From Azospirillaceae bacterium (GTDB lineage: Bacteria > Pseudomonadota > Alphaproteobacteria > Azospirillales > Azospirillaceae): a stretch of DNA of 64,000 nt. A model generated the notes under the pieces. The model saw only the letters and a program-made list of their open reading frames with translations. It did not search any database and had not been told where the DNA came from. Position 1 is the first letter of the stretch. Each line of letters starts with the position of its first letter. The stretch lies in the NCBI GenBank assembly GCA_035645145.1, contig DASQNC010000073.1:102955-166954 (forward strand). The letters are read 5' to 3'. The position numbers and the translations under genes were made by a program. This document shows, one piece after another, positions 31,525-41,888 of this stretch.

Positions 31525-31600
<76 letters not shown>

Positions 31601-31608
31601 AGTTTCAG

Positions 31609-31646
31609 CAAGGGCCCCGTCGGCAACGGCGGGGCCCTTGTTCTGT
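31609..31646 (+). terminator. Terminator of tRNA-Ala
   Basis: 11-bp perfect stem CAAGGGCCCCG (31609-31619) with CGGGGCCCTTG (31630-31640), a 10-nt loop and a trailing TTCTGTT. It lies 8 nt after the CCA end and in front of the convergent kinase gene. Confidence 0.8.
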
Positions 31647-31730
31647 TCGGGTGTGCTGTTCGGGTCAGTACCGGATAGGAACGCGGAGCGCGGTTGCCGC
31701 CCCGAAGGCGTCCGGCAGCCTGCCCGGCCC

Positions 31731-34481
31731 TCAGCTCCTTGCCCGCACGCGGGACTTCGGCCTCCCAAGGGCCGCCTCGAGGGCTTCGACCAACTCCTCG
31801 ATTCGATAGGGCTTGGCCAAGACGCGCAATCCTTCGTTGGCGGCCATGCCCTCGCTGTAGCCCGTCGTCAGGACCACCGGCAGGTCTGGCCGACGACGAC
31901 GAAGCTCGCGCGCCAGATCCAACCCATTCCGCTCACCCGGCATCACCACGTCGGTGAACAGGAGGTCCACCTTCGCCCCGCTCGCCACCAGTGCAAGCGC
32001 CTCATCCGCGGTCGTCGCGCGCAGGACCGAGTATCCCAGATCCGTCAAGGCGGCGGCCATCATGCCGCCTACGATCGGATCATCCTCAACCATGAGGATG
32101 CGTCCGCCGGCAGCTTCCGAAGCAGCCTGTTCCGGCGGCGACGATGTCGGCACGCCCCTTGAACGCGGCAGCAACAAAGCCACCGTCGTGCCCTTTCCGA
32201 GCGCGCTCTCGATGCGCGCGGCGCCACCGGACTGCCGTGCGAAGCCATAGATCTGGGCAAGGCCCAAGCCGGATCCCTTGCCGATCTCCTTGGTCGTGAA
32301 GAACGGTTCGAAGGCCCGGTCCAAGACCTCCGGGGACATGCCGGAGCCGGTGTCGGCGACCGCGATCTCCACGAACTCGCCGGCCAACCCCAACGCATGG
32401 TCGCCCGGGGCGAGGATGCGGCCGCGACCGCGAATGCGGAGACTGCCGCCGGCCGGCATGGCGTCACGGGCGTTCACGGCCAGGTTCAGCATGGCCATCT
32501 CGAACTGGGTCGGGTCGACCTCGATCGGCCAAAGGCCGGACTCCAGGTCGACTTCAAGGGCGATGTCCGCCCGAAGCGCCCGCGCCAGCAACTCCGACAT
32601 GCCGAGCACGGCATCACGCACGTCGATCGGTTCCGGGCGCAACGCCTGCTGCCGCGCGAAGGCCATGAGCTGCTTCGTCAGCTTGCCTCCCCGATCCACC
32701 GCTTGCCGGCCGGCATCCAGCAGCGGTTCGATCGCGGGATCCTTGACCCGTCGGCCGACAAGGTTCAGGCAGCCCGAGAGCGCCTGGAGGAGGTTGTTGA
32801 AGTCGTGGGCCACGCCACCGGTGAGCTGGCCGATGGACTCCATCTTCTGGGCCTGCAGCAAGGCCGCCTGGGCTTTTTCCCGTTCGGCCACCTCCACGGA
32901 GACCCGGGCCTCCAGGGAGGTGTTCAGGTCGCGCAGCGCCGCCTCGGCCATCACCCGGTCGTGGATATCGGTGGACGTCCCGAACCAGGCGGTGACCCGG
33001 CCGCTTTCGTCGCGCAGCGGCTCCGCGCGTGCGAGATGCCAGCGGTACACCCCATCCCGGCGACGGTATCGCACCTCGATTTCGTACGGCAGGCCCTGCG
33101 AGCGGGCGTCCTCCCCTGCGGCACCGGTGCGCGCACGGTCGTCCGGGTGGACGGCGTCGGCCCAGCCGGTCGGCAGCGCCTGGTCGGGTGTCTGCCCGGT
33201 ATAGGCGTACCAGCGGTCGTTCAGGTATTGGACGCCTCCGTCGGGGGCGCCGAACCAGACGAAGGCCGGCGCCAGGTTGGCAAGGGTCCGGAACCGGTCC
33301 TCGCTCTGGCGCAGGGCCGCCTCGACCTCCCGACGCTCCTTGATTTCCGCCTGCGCCTCTTCGTAAAGGCGCGCATTGTCGATCGCGATGGCCGCCTGGG
33401 CCGCGATACCGGCGGCCAGCATCTCCGCATGCGCGTCGAAGACCCCGGGCTGCCCGTGCCCGAGAAAGAGGCCGCCGAGAACGTCACCGGACCGGGAGAT
33501 GACAGGGACGGCGAGATAGCTGCGGACGGGCAGGTGTCCCGCAGGCATTCCCTTGTGCGGCGGGTTCCTTCCGTAACGCGGGTCACGGGTTATGTCGTCG
33601 GAGCGGATGATGCCCTCGCCCCGGAAGGTTGGGGCGAACACCCCTGTGCTGCGGGGCAGCGGAAAGGCCGCGAACGCCTCGCGCGGCGCGCCGGACAGAG
33701 TGTGGAGCGTATAGGTGTCGCCCTGCTCGTCCCGACGGTTGTAGAACAACGCTCCGAACTCGGCCCCGGTCAGCTCTGTGGCGGCATCGGTCACGACCTG
33801 GACCAGCCTCTCGAAATCGAGTTCGGCACTGATGAGGCCGCCGATCCTGTTGAGGATCTCGAGGTGGCGCGCCGTTGCACGCAATTGCTCCTCATGCCGG
33901 CGGAGCGCGTCGTTGAGGCCGGCGGCTTCGTCGAGGGCGCGTGCCAGATCTGCCGCCTTGGCCGCATTCTCCGAACGGGCCACGTCGAGCGCACCGGCAA
34001 GCGCGCTCGCCCGGGCCGTCGCATGCCGCGTCTCGGCAACCAGCGCCGCCGAGGTTTCCAACTTGGCCTCCGCACGGAGCAGGGCCGACAGCAGGGGGAA
34101 GCCGATTCGCTCCAGGTCCGCAGCATCCAAGGCCGGCCGTCCCCCGATGAGCACCAGGACGGAGCCGTCGGCATCCACCAAGGCCCGCGCGGGAGTGAGC
34201 GTCGCGGCGTCCGGATAGCCGACCATGCCATCCACCTCGCGCGCGCGCCTGCACCGGGCGATCAGGTCGCGCCAGGTCGGGCCGCCGGGAAGGGTACGGG
34301 GAAAGCCGGGCGCCGGTAGGAGGACGTCAAGCTCCGGATCCCGGATCAGGACCAGGACGGCTTGCGCCCCCCAGTGCGCGGCCAACGCCGCGGCGGCGGC
34401 GGGCCGATGCGCGGGATCGGCCATCGCATTGGCCAGCCGCAGGACGGTGTCGCCCGTCGGCGCCTCGGTCGCTCCCGGCAT
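31731..34481 (-). CDS. GAF-PAS hybrid sensor histidine kinase
   Basis: Soluble hybrid kinase of 916 residues. The first 200 residues hold no domain I recognise and end in an Ala/Glu-rich coiled coil. A GAF domain follows (about 208-400), then PAS with a PAC tail (about 412-530, ending [10 protein letters not shown]). The HisKA acceptor is H559 in [13 protein letters not shown], the ATPase has [16 protein letters not shown] and GKGSGLGL, and the C-terminal receiver has D844 (FTDVVMPG) and a conserved LAKPY lysine. The start ATG 34481 lies one base after the stop of the FIST gene, with GGGGTGAG as ribosome site, so the two are coupled. The FIST protein is the likely signal input or partner. Confidence 0.92.
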   Translation of the reverse strand: MPGATEAPTGDTVLRLANAMADPAHRPAAAAALAAHWGAQAVLVLIRDPELDVLLPAPGFPRTLPGGPTWRDLIARCRRAREVDGMVGYPDAATLTPARALVDADGSVLVLIGGRPALDAADLERIGFPLLSALLRAEAKLETSAALVAETRHATARASALAGALDVARSENAAKAADLARALDEAAGLNDALRRHEEQLRATARHLEILNRIGGLISAELDFERLVQVVTDAATELTGAEFGALFYNRRDEQGDTYTLHTLSGAPREAFAAFPLPRSTGVFAPTFRGEGIIRSDDITRDPRYGRNPPHKGMPAGHLPVRSYLAVPVISRSGDVLGGLFLGHGQPGVFDAHAEMLAAGIAAQAAIAIDNARLYEEAQAEIKERREVEAALRQSEDRFRTLANLAPAFVWFGAPDGGVQYLNDRWYAYTGQTPDQALPTGWADAVHPDDRARTGAAGEDARSQGLPYEIEVRYRRRDGVYRWHLARAEPLRDESGRVTAWFGTSTDIHDRVMAEAALRDLNTSLEARVSVEVAEREKAQAALLQAQKMESIGQLTGGVAHDFNNLLQALSGCLNLVGRRVKDPAIEPLLDAGRQAVDRGGKLTKQLMAFARQQALRPEPIDVRDAVLGMSELLARALRADIALEVDLESGLWPIEVDPTQFEMAMLNLAVNARDAMPAGGSLRIRGRGRILAPGDHALGLAGEFVEIAVADTGSGMSPEVLDRAFEPFFTTKEIGKGSGLGLAQIYGFARQSGGAARIESALGKGTTVALLLPRSRGVPTSSPPEQAASEAAGGRILMVEDDPIVGGMMAAALTDLGYSVLRATTADEALALVASGAKVDLLFTDVVMPGERNGLDLARELRRRRPDLPVVLTTGYSEGMAANEGLRVLAKPYRIEELVEALEAALGRPKSRVRARS

Positions 34482-34482
34482 C

Positions 34483-35640
34483 TCACCCCGGCAGAAGGCA
34501 GACGACTGCGGTGCAGTTGTGGAAGCCCTCGAACTGGCCATCCGCCCTCGCGATCTGTCCGTGGGTGTTGCAGCCGACCAGCGCCGCCCCTTCGATCCGT
34601 GACTTGACCGTTGCGAGCTCGGCCTCGAACTCCTGCCCCATGCGCAGTCGGGTCGCGACACAATCAAAGAACATCGCAGCCTTCGGCTTGGCGCCACCGA
34701 GGCCGGCCAGAGCCGCCTCGATGGCACGCTCGGCGGCCACGACGCTCGACTGTACGGTGCTGCGCATGATGTGGACGCGGCTGCCAGTCGGGATCTCCGA
34801 GGCGCAATGCACCGCTCCGTCGGCATCGATTGCCAGCGGAACGCGGAGGCGGTAACCGGTCCCGGTATCGATACCAAGGATGTTATGGAGGAAGAACGGG
34901 ATCGGCGCCTGCAGGTCGATCACCTGCCCGAGCCGCTCCGCGTGCGCCTGGAAGGCCTCGACAGCCGGCAGGCCGTTGAGGCTGATCAAGCGCAGGCCGT
35001 CCGCCTCCGTCACGCGAAAGGCATCGCTGGCGGGTTCCCAGCCATGGCCAACTCCGACACCTATCGGCTTCGGCGACAGGATCTCCAGCCCGACGGTGGC
35101 ATCGGTCAGCACCTCGGTGCCATGGAACACCACCGTGCGCTGGAATTGCGCGTCATCCCCGGCGCCGCCACCGAAGAACTGGTACTGGCCCGCCGTTGCG
35201 AGCGTCAACTCTTCAAGCAACGCGTGGGCATAGCCGGCCAGGGCGTCGGTCAGCACCAGGGCGGAACGATAGGGACTGTAGCCCGAGAGCCCACGGAACG
35301 CCGCCAGCATTTCGGCAGCGGCCGCTGCCGGATTGCGGCTGATGTTGCGTCCCACCCCGGCAGCAAAGCGCATTTCCCGGCTTCTGAGAGCCAGGACGCA
35401 CGCCATGCCTTCGCCTTGCGCGTCGTGCGTGAACTCTCCCGACGACGAGGCGCCGACGAGCACCGCCGCAGGACATTCGCCGCACAAGGCTTCAAGCAGC
35501 TCCCGATGGGCATACCGTGGCGAGGCAAACACCACCAGGGCATCGGGCGGCCCCGCCAACGTGTTGCGGAGGTCGCGCCCCAAGGCGCGCCCGGCGTCGG
35601 CGCTCCTCTCTATCCTGGTGTAGGCGACCGCGGTTTCCAT
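34483..35640 (-). CDS. FIST-domain sensory protein
   Basis: A 385-residue soluble protein with an N-terminal FIST domain (about 25-230; [36 protein letters not shown]) and a C-terminal FIST_C domain (about 235-380; [14 protein letters not shown] and LLPG end). FIST domains are predicted small-ligand, possibly amino acid, sensors found with kinases and chemoreceptors. ATG 35640 was preferred over 35646 because GAGGAG lies at proper distance. It overlaps functionally with the hybrid kinase that begins one base after its stop. Confidence 0.9.
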   Translation of the reverse strand: METAVAYTRIERSADAGRALGRDLRNTLAGPPDALVVFASPRYAHRELLEALCGECPAAVLVGASSSGEFTHDAQGEGMACVLALRSREMRFAAGVGRNISRNPAAAAAEMLAAFRGLSGYSPYRSALVLTDALAGYAHALLEELTLATAGQYQFFGGGAGDDAQFQRTVVFHGTEVLTDATVGLEILSPKPIGVGVGHGWEPASDAFRVTEADGLRLISLNGLPAVEAFQAHAERLGQVIDLQAPIPFFLHNILGIDTGTGYRLRVPLAIDADGAVHCASEIPTGSRVHIMRSTVQSSVVAAERAIEAALAGLGGAKPKAAMFFDCVATRLRMGQEFEAELATVKSRIEGAALVGCNTHGQIARADGQFEGFHNCTAVVCLLPG

Positions 35641-35975
35641 CCTCATCTCCTCGGTCGTATGGCGGGGTGCCAGGATGGCCACGGGGGGACCCGACGCCAC
35701 CAACCGATTTGACGTCTTATTAATCATCTGCCGGCGGCGATGCCAACAGTGCAACAGGCGGGTTGGGGCGGGTTGCACCAACCGGTTTCCTGGCTTCGGC
35801 CCGGAGGAACAATTGCCTCGGGCCTCGGCACTGGTCATGATGCCGCAGCGACACGGCTCCGGCCGTTTTGATCGGAGCCACCGGGAAACGACGGGGCGCC
35901 CCGGTTCCGAGCACGATCCGCGCGGATCCTTGTTAATACTTGGTCGCCCACCGTCGCCAGCGAGACCCCTCCGGC
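35641..35975. other. 335-nt divergent intergenic region (FIST / nhaA)
   Basis: No gene found. It must hold promoters for the FIST-kinase pair and nhaA. It contains an AT-rich patch (35706-35728) and a direct repeat CACCAACCG-A/G-TTT at 35698-35710 and 35776-35788 (12/13 identical), which could be regulator sites. I could not assign convincing -10/-35 boxes. Confidence 0.5.
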
Positions 35976-37184
35976 ATGACGTCCAGCATCACCAGACAAG
36001 GACGCCCCCTCTCCCTGCTCCGGGGTTTCCTGGACAGCGAGGCGTCGGGCGGCCTGATCCTCATGGCTGCCGCGGTGCTGGCCCTGGTGGTCGCCAATTC
36101 GCCTTTGGCGGATGCCTATTTCGGAGCCCTGCACGTCCACGTGCTCGGGCTGAGCATCGAGCACTGGGTCAACGACGGGTTGATGGCCGTCTTCTTCCTG
36201 GTGGTCGGGTTGGAAATCAAGCGCGAGGCCCTTGACGGACAGCTCTCGACCTGGTCCCGCCGGATCCTGCCCGGAGTTGCGGCGGCCGGCGGTATGCTGG
36301 TGCCGGCCCTTGTCTATGTCGCCTTCAACCTGGAAACACCTGGAACCCTGGCCGGCTGGGCCATCCCCGCGGCCACGGACATCGCCTTCGCGCTTGGCGT
36401 CCTGTCACTGCTGGGGCCCCGTGTGCCGGTCTCGCTGAAGGTGTTCCTGACGGCCCTGGCGATTCTCGATGATCTCGGCGCGGTGGTGGTCATCGCCATT
36501 TTCTACACCGCCGATCTGTCCTTGGCTTGGCTCGGGCTGACGGGTCTGATCCTGGCATGCCTCGCCGGGCTGAACCGCCTGCGTGTGGAGCGGCTGTGGC
36601 CATACCTGGCGCTTGGTGCCGTTCTGTGGGCATGCGTCCTGCAATCCGGTGTCCATGCCACACTGGCCGGTGTGGCCGTGGCCCTTACGGTTCCGATGCG
36701 CCCGGCCCCTGGCCGCCCCGACGACCCCGGCTCCCCGCTGCACCGGCTGGAGCATGGCCTGCATCGTTGGGTCGCCTTCCTTGTGATCCCAATCTTCGGT
36801 TTCGCCAACGCGGGCGTTTCCCTTTCCGGGGTGGATGCCGCGGTGCTCACGAGCCCGGTGCCGCTGGGCATCGCACTCGGCCTGTTCGTCGGCAAGCAGG
36901 TGGGAATTTTCGGCGCCGTCTGGGGATTGGTCCGGCTCGGCCTGGCCGATGTCCCGGCCGGAGCGACCATGGCCCAGGTCTACGGAGTCGCGGTTCTGTG
37001 CGGCATCGGCTTCACCATGAGCCTGTTCATCGGTGCCCTGGCGTTCCCCGGACGGCCCGAGCTTGTGGACGCGGTCAAGTTGGGTGTGCTCGGCGGATCA
37101 ATTCTGTCGGGCTTGGCGGGATGGGCGGTCTTGAGGGTGGCACCAAGGGAGTGTGTGCCGGCGCCCAGCCGGCAGACCGGTTGA
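35976..37184 (+). CDS. nhaA: Na+/H+ antiporter NhaA
   Basis: Inner-membrane antiporter exporting Na+ in exchange for protons for pH and salt homeostasis. The 402 residues give about 12 hydrophobic helices. Signature blocks are [23 protein letters not shown], the [22 protein letters not shown] segment, [17 protein letters not shown] with the helix IV Asp, and the [12 protein letters not shown] aspartate pair that binds the cation. [15 protein letters not shown] near the C-terminus is also typical. ATG 35976 begins the conserved N-terminus. It appears to be a single gene. Confidence 0.95.
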   Translation: MTSSITRQGRPLSLLRGFLDSEASGGLILMAAAVLALVVANSPLADAYFGALHVHVLGLSIEHWVNDGLMAVFFLVVGLEIKREALDGQLSTWSRRILPGVAAAGGMLVPALVYVAFNLETPGTLAGWAIPAATDIAFALGVLSLLGPRVPVSLKVFLTALAILDDLGAVVVIAIFYTADLSLAWLGLTGLILACLAGLNRLRVERLWPYLALGAVLWACVLQSGVHATLAGVAVALTVPMRPAPGRPDDPGSPLHRLEHGLHRWVAFLVIPIFGFANAGVSLSGVDAAVLTSPVPLGIALGLFVGKQVGIFGAVWGLVRLGLADVPAGATMAQVYGVAVLCGIGFTMSLFIGALAFPGRPELVDAVKLGVLGGSILSGLAGWAVLRVAPRECVPAPSRQTG

Positions 37185-37342
37185 GGCAGCGATGGACAGG
37201 GCGCATTCCCGCCCGTGTTGGCGGAGACATGCAAAGGTCCGGTTCCAGGCCAAGGGGCCGTATGCACTCTCCGGTGGGACGATTTCATTGCCCACCCGAG
37301 GGGGTCGGCTACCATCGCGGCGAATGGACCGGAGCCGCGCCC

Positions 37343-37996
37343 ATGTATGTGCCGAAACCCTTTGTCGAAACCCGGACCGATGTCCTGCACGCGGCCATTC
37401 GCGGAACCGGTCTCGCCACCCTGGTGACTCTCAACGGCAGCGGGCTGGTGGCGAGCCACATGCCGATGATTCTGGACGATACGGTTTCCGAGACGGCCCC
37501 CCTCGGCCGCCTGTTCGCCCACGTGGCCCGCCCCAATCCGCAGTGGCGCGATCCGTCGGCGGAGGTCGAGGCGTTGGCGATCTTCATGGGGCCGGATGCC
37601 GACATCTCGCCCAACTGGTACCCGTCCAAGGCCGAAACCGGACGGGCGGTGCCGACTTGGAACGACACGGCCGTGCATGCCTATGGCCCGCTGCGGATCA
37701 TCGACGACGAGGATGGCCTGCGCGACGTCATCTCCCGCCTGACCGACAGGCACGAGGGCGGCCGGCCGAAGCCCTGGCGGGTGGAGGATGCGCCGGAGGA
37801 CGACCTGCGCCCCTTGCTGAGGGGCATCGTCGGCCTGGAGATGCGGATCACACGCCTGGAAGGCGCCACCAAAATGAGCCAGAACAAATCGGCCACGGAC
37901 CACGCCGGTGTGGTGCAGGGGCTTCGCGCCGAAGGCACCCACAACGCCGAAGCCGTGGCGGCGGTGATGGAAGCCACCGCACCGGCCAGGGTCTAG
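37343..37996 (+). CDS. PaiB-like FMN-binding protein
   Basis: A 217-residue protein of the FMN-binding split-barrel family related to Bacillus PaiB, which was described as a negative transcriptional regulator. It opens MYVPKPFVETRTDVLHAAIRG, typical of the family, and contains SHMPMILDD, FAHVARPNPQW, FMGPDADISPNWYPSKAE and VPTWNDTAVHAYGPLR. No DNA-binding motif is evident, so an enzymatic or flavin-binding role is equally possible. The Lys/Asn-rich residues at the C-terminus (KMSQNKSATDHAGV) follow the conserved REMRI-type helix. Confidence 0.88.
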   Translation: MYVPKPFVETRTDVLHAAIRGTGLATLVTLNGSGLVASHMPMILDDTVSETAPLGRLFAHVARPNPQWRDPSAEVEALAIFMGPDADISPNWYPSKAETGRAVPTWNDTAVHAYGPLRIIDDEDGLRDVISRLTDRHEGGRPKPWRVEDAPEDDLRPLLRGIVGLEMRITRLEGATKMSQNKSATDHAGVVQGLRAEGTHNAEAVAAVMEATAPARV

Positions 37997-38071
37997 GTCC
38001 AATCCGCTCCACCATTCTTTCCAATCTCGAAAGTTCGGAGTACAACCATTGGACCCTGCAACCGGGAGGAC

Positions 38072-38254
38072 ATGATGGACTTGACCGGAGTTGGTGGTGC
38101 GAAGGCCGAACTTGCGATGGTCGGCATGCGCATTGAAAAGCAGTCCAAGGCCGTGGCGGTGCAAGTCGTCGGTCAGGCCCTGGAAAACAGCCGCGAAGTC
38201 GCCAAGGCCGCCCCGACGGGTGGCCGGGGCGCCCGCGTGGACATCTTCGCCTAA
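38072..38254 (+). CDS. YjfB-family putative motility micro-protein
   Basis: A 60-residue protein preceded by GGGAGGA with good spacing to ATG 38072 (a second ATG follows directly). The sequence is AVGMRIEKQSKAVAVQVVGQAL-like (residues about 15-38) with a single amphipathic helix, matching small alphaproteobacterial proteins annotated as YjfB/putative motility protein. No flagellar genes are in the window. Its last 4 bases overlap the end of the convergent methyltransferase gene. The role is not established. Confidence 0.72.
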   Translation: MMDLTGVGGAKAELAMVGMRIEKQSKAVAVQVVGQALENSREVAKAAPTGGRGARVDIFA

Positions 38255-39138
38255 AGGGACGGCCCGCCACGTCGGCGGGCCAACTCCCACGCCAGTACGG
38301 CCGCGCTCGCCGACACGTTGAGCGACTGCACGGCCCCGGCCCCCGGAATTCGCACCACGGCATTGCACGCATCCAGGGTGGTGGCCGGTATCCCCGTTTC
38401 CTCGTTGCCCAGCACGAGGGCGATCGGCTTCGGCCCGGCGGGAAACCGCTCGAACGGCCGTCCACGCTCCAACGCCGTTCCGACCACCAGGTAGCGCTCC
38501 CGCAGGATGCGCAACGTGTCGGCCAAGCCGCGGGCACGCCAGACCCCTACGACGAACAGGCCGCCCTCGGACACCCGGTAGGCGGAGTCCGACGGCATGG
38601 CTTGGGCGGGATGGTCGGACAGGATGATGCGGGGCAGGCCGAAAAAGGCCGCCGTGCGCGCAATGGCCCCCAGATTGTGGGGATTGCCAATGCCGTCCAG
38701 CACCAGAAGCGGCGCCCCGTCCGCAGCCCAGTCCAGCGCGGCCACGGGATCCAGGTCGGGGATCGGGCGAGGCTTTGCCACGGCCACAATGCCGCCGTGA
38801 TGGACGCTCCCCGCCAGCTTGGCCAGTTCTTCGGGCTCGACCAGACGGTAGGGGCGGCGCGTCTGCGCCATCGCACGGGACAGGTCGCCGGCATGCGGGG
38901 CGGTGCGCGCGTCGAAGTAAAGGCGCAGCACCGATTCGGGAGCCGCCGCGAACAGGGCCCGGACCGCCTGCATGCCGGCGATGCGCAGGGGTTCAGGGCG
39001 GGGTTCGGGCCGCGGTTCGGATCGGCCCGCCGGCTGCGCTGGCGTGGGCGTCGGACCGCGCCCGGACGCCTCGGCCAACCGGTTCCGCACCGGCCCCCTG
39101 GCCGGCGGTGGCCCACCTCGGGTCGAGCGATCCGTCAT
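38251..39138 (-). CDS. TrmH/SpoU-family RNA 2'-O-methyltransferase
   Basis: SAM-dependent methyltransferase of the SPOUT fold, 295 residues. A Pro/Arg-rich N-terminal tail (1-50) is followed by a substrate-binding domain (IAGMQAVRALFAAAPESVLRLY) and the knotted catalytic domain: GIGNPHNLGAIARTAAFFG (motif 1), LVLGNEETGI (motif 2) and IPGAGAVQSLNVSASAAVLAWEL (motif 3). It acts on rRNA or tRNA; RlmB-type 23S G2251 methylation or a tRNA target cannot be separated from sequence. It converges on the YjfB gene. Confidence 0.9.
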   Translation of the reverse strand: MTDRSTRGGPPPARGPVRNRLAEASGRGPTPTPAQPAGRSEPRPEPRPEPLRIAGMQAVRALFAAAPESVLRLYFDARTAPHAGDLSRAMAQTRRPYRLVEPEELAKLAGSVHHGGIVAVAKPRPIPDLDPVAALDWAADGAPLLVLDGIGNPHNLGAIARTAAFFGLPRIILSDHPAQAMPSDSAYRVSEGGLFVVGVWRARGLADTLRILRERYLVVGTALERGRPFERFPAGPKPIALVLGNEETGIPATTLDACNAVVRIPGAGAVQSLNVSASAAVLAWELARRRGGPSL

Positions 39139-39244
39139 CAGTTCCCACCCGTATGGTTCAATTCACCAATCCCTCGTAAAGGCCGCCCCCATCTCGATGC
39201 AAGCGGCGATCGTCCGCCCCGCCCGGACGGCTTGAGGCCGTTGG

Positions 39245-40198
39245 TCAGGGTCTCAGCACCTTGAAACGTTCCGTGGCGGCCACCAGGGCCGCGCGGATAC
39301 CGGGATCCATGGCGGCGTGCCCCGCATCGGGCACCATCTGGAACTCGGCCTCGGGCCAGCGACGATGGAGCTCCCAAGCGGAGATCGCGGGACAGACGAC
39401 GTCGTACCGGCCTTGGATGATGATGCCCGGGGTCCTGCGGATCCGGTCCACATTGCGCAGCAACAGGTCGTCCGGGTCGAACAGGTTGTTGCGGAAGTAG
39501 TGCGCCTCCAGCCGCGCCAGTCCCAGTGCCAACACGTCCTCGCCCGACGCCGCCACCATGTCGGGGTTGGGCAGCAGGGTCGAGCAGGTGCCCTCGTAGA
39601 TGCTCCAGATTTTGGCCGCCTCGGCCTGCACGGCGGGATCGGGGTCGTTCAGCCGGCGCCAGTAGCCCTCCAGCAGATCGCCGCGTTCCTCGGGCGGCAG
39701 GAACCCGGCGAAGCGCTCCCACGCATCGGGGAAAACCATCCGCGCGCCATGAAGGAACCAGTCAATCTCCATCCGGCGCATCAGGAAGATGCCGCGCACG
39801 ATCAGCCCGATCACCCGGTCCGGATGGGTCTGGGCATAGGCCAGTGCCAGCGTCGATCCCCAGGAGCCGCCGAAGACGTGCCAACGCCCGATGCCGAGAT
39901 GCGTGCGCAGCCGCTCCAGGTCGGCGACCAGATCCCAAATGGTGTTGGCACGGGTTTCGCCCAGCGGGGTCGACCGCCCTGCACCCCGCTGGTCCAGGAT
40001 GACGATGCGGTAATGCGCGGGGTCGAAGAAGCGGCGGTGGGCCGGCGAGGCCCCCGCCCCCGGCCCGCCATGCAGGAACACCACCGGCACACCCGCGGGA
40101 TTGCCGCACTGCTCCCAGTACAGGGTGTGGATGGGATCGACCTTGAGGAGGCCGGTCTCGTACGGCTCGATCGGCGGGAACAATTCGCTGCGCGCCAT
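39245..40198 (-). CDS. pip: Prolyl aminopeptidase (proline iminopeptidase)
   Basis: Alpha/beta-hydrolase of peptidase family S33 that removes N-terminal proline. The 317 residues include the oxyanion block VVFLHGGPGAG, LDQRGAGRSTP, the nucleophile S112 in FGGSWGSTLALAYAQTHP, the aspartate in QGRYDVVCP and the histidine in PDAGHAAMDP. ATG 40198 begins the conserved MARSELFPPIEPYETGLL. It is transcribed alone, downstream of hpd, whose terminator precedes it. Confidence 0.94.
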   Translation of the reverse strand: MARSELFPPIEPYETGLLKVDPIHTLYWEQCGNPAGVPVVFLHGGPGAGASPAHRRFFDPAHYRIVILDQRGAGRSTPLGETRANTIWDLVADLERLRTHLGIGRWHVFGGSWGSTLALAYAQTHPDRVIGLIVRGIFLMRRMEIDWFLHGARMVFPDAWERFAGFLPPEERGDLLEGYWRRLNDPDPAVQAEAAKIWSIYEGTCSTLLPNPDMVAASGEDVLALGLARLEAHYFRNNLFDPDDLLLRNVDRIRRTPGIIIQGRYDVVCPAISAWELHRRWPEAEFQMVPDAGHAAMDPGIRAALVAATERFKVLRP

Positions 40199-40340
40199 GG
40201 GGGCTTTCGGCTCGGGATGGAGATCCCGGCACCGGGAGGGGCCGGGGGCGTGCCCGCCCTTATGCCCCGCCCGGCGCAAGCGGGCAACGGACACCTCCGC
40301 CGGTCCTCGGCGCTTGCGCGCCGACAGGAGCCATCCCCGA

Positions 40341-40376
40341 ACAAAAGAGGCCGCGCCGTCGATGAACGGCGCGGCC
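40341..40376 (-). terminator. Rho-independent terminator after hpd
   Basis: Perfect 11-bp stem (40349-40359 with 40366-40376) and a 6-nt loop. Read on the minus strand it is followed by TCTTTTGT. It starts 21 nt after the hpd stop. Confidence 0.88.
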
Positions 40377-40396
40377 CGTAACCGGTGCCCGGTTCC

Positions 40397-41521
40397 TTAT
40401 GCCGCCGCGTCCCGCTTCAGAACGCCGCGCCGGATCTGGTCCTCCTCCATGCTCTCGAACAGGGCCTTGAAGTTGCCTTCGCCGAAGCCCTCGTCGCCCT
40501 TGCGCTGGATCACCTCGAAGAAGATCGGGCCGATCATCGTCTGGGTGAAGATCTGAAGCAGACGGCCACCGTCGGGCGTGGGGGCGCCATCCATCAGAAT
40601 GCCGTTGCGCTTCAACCGGCCCACATCCTCGCCGTGGCCCGGCAGGCGGCTGTCGAGTTTCTCGTAGTAGGTGTCGGGCGGCGGAGCCATGAACGGCGTG
40701 CCGCGCGCACTGCCGGTCTCGACCGTCGCATAGATGTCGTCGGATCCCAGCGCAATGTGCTGGATGCCCTCGCCGTTGTAGGCCTTGAGGTATTCCTCGA
40801 TCTGGTCGACGCGGTCGGTGTTGCCGGCGCTTTCGTTGATCGGAATGCGGATCTTGCCGCAGGGGCTGGTGAGCGCGCGGGACTTCAGGCCCGTCAGCTT
40901 GCCCTCGATGTCGAAGTACCGGATTTCGCGGAAGTTGAAGAGCTTGTTGTAGAACGCGTACCAGTGGTCCATGCGGCCGCGGTAGACGTTGTGGGTCAGG
41001 TGGTCGATCACCGTGAACCCGATCCCGCCGGGCTGCTCGTCCAGCGAATGGCCGTCAACCGGCACGAAATCGACGTCGTAGATGCTGCCCTTGGGCCCGA
41101 AGCGGTCGACGAAATAGAGGATGCTGCCGCCGATGCCTTCGATGGCGGGGATGTTCAACTCCATCGCACCGGGCCGGTTCTCCACCGGCTTGGCGCCCAG
41201 TTCAATGGCGCGCTTATAGGCGTGGGCCGCGTCCACCACCCGGAATGCCATGGCGCAGGCCGACGGCCCGTGGGCCTTTGCAAAGGCCTCGGCGGCACTG
41301 CCCGGCTCGTTATTGACGATGAAGTTGATTTCACCCTGGCGGAACAGGGTCACGTCCTTCGACCGGTGCTTGGCGATCCGGACGAAGCCCAGCTTTTCGA
41401 ACGTGTCGAACAGGATCTTGGGATCGGGTGCCGCGAACTCGACGAACTCGAACCCGTCGGTCCCCATCGGGTTGACGTCGGAGATGACGGACGGCGGTGC
41501 GTTGCGCGGATAAGGGCCCAT
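40397..41521 (-). CDS. hpd: 4-hydroxyphenylpyruvate dioxygenase
   Basis: Fe(II) enzyme converting 4-hydroxyphenylpyruvate to homogentisate in tyrosine breakdown. The 374 residues form two glyoxalase-like halves. The Fe ligands are visible as the first His of IDHLTHNV, the His of [11 protein letters not shown] and the Glu of [18 protein letters not shown]. The N-terminal block [18 protein letters not shown] and [16 protein letters not shown] are family hallmarks. No other homogentisate pathway gene is nearby. It ends at a good terminator. Confidence 0.97.
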   Translation of the reverse strand: MGPYPRNAPPSVISDVNPMGTDGFEFVEFAAPDPKILFDTFEKLGFVRIAKHRSKDVTLFRQGEINFIVNNEPGSAAEAFAKAHGPSACAMAFRVVDAAHAYKRAIELGAKPVENRPGAMELNIPAIEGIGGSILYFVDRFGPKGSIYDVDFVPVDGHSLDEQPGGIGFTVIDHLTHNVYRGRMDHWYAFYNKLFNFREIRYFDIEGKLTGLKSRALTSPCGKIRIPINESAGNTDRVDQIEEYLKAYNGEGIQHIALGSDDIYATVETGSARGTPFMAPPPDTYYEKLDSRLPGHGEDVGRLKRNGILMDGAPTPDGGRLLQIFTQTMIGPIFFEVIQRKGDEGFGEGNFKALFESMEEDQIRRGVLKRDAAA

Positions 41522-41762
41522 GGTTTTCCTCCCGGTCTTTGTCTTTCCCCCGGCCGATCGCGGATGGATCGCGTCTGGCGTCTGATGCGGGACTATAGCG
41601 CCAAGATCACAGCGGTTCCGTGCAAAATGCCCCCCAATTCCGGCCTACCGCGCAGGATTCCCGCTCCGGGCACGCGCACCGTGGTGGAGTCCTGCCCCTA
41701 CGTCGCAGGCGCGCGCAGCGTCTGGAACCCGGCGGCGCGTCCTGCTATCTGTAGGCGCGAGT

Positions 41763-41839
41763 GGCCCCGTAGCTCAGCCGGATAGAGCAACAGTTTCCTA
41801 AACTGTGGGTCGGGTGTTCGAATCACCCCGGGGTCACCA
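41763..41839 (+). tRNA. tRNA-Arg (anticodon CCT)
   Basis: 77-nt cloverleaf with encoded CCA. The acceptor GGCCCCG pairs with CGGGGTC (one G-T), the D arm holds AGCTCAGCCGGATAGAGC, the anticodon stem ACAGT/ACTGT has the loop TTCCTAA (anticodon CCT) and the T arm has GGTGTTCGAATCACC. It lies between divergent hpd and the convergent CHASE3 kinase gene. Confidence 0.96.
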
Positions 41840-41888
41840 ATCTCCCCAAGGCCGAACACCGGCCGAACCCGAGGCATGGCCAAGGCCT

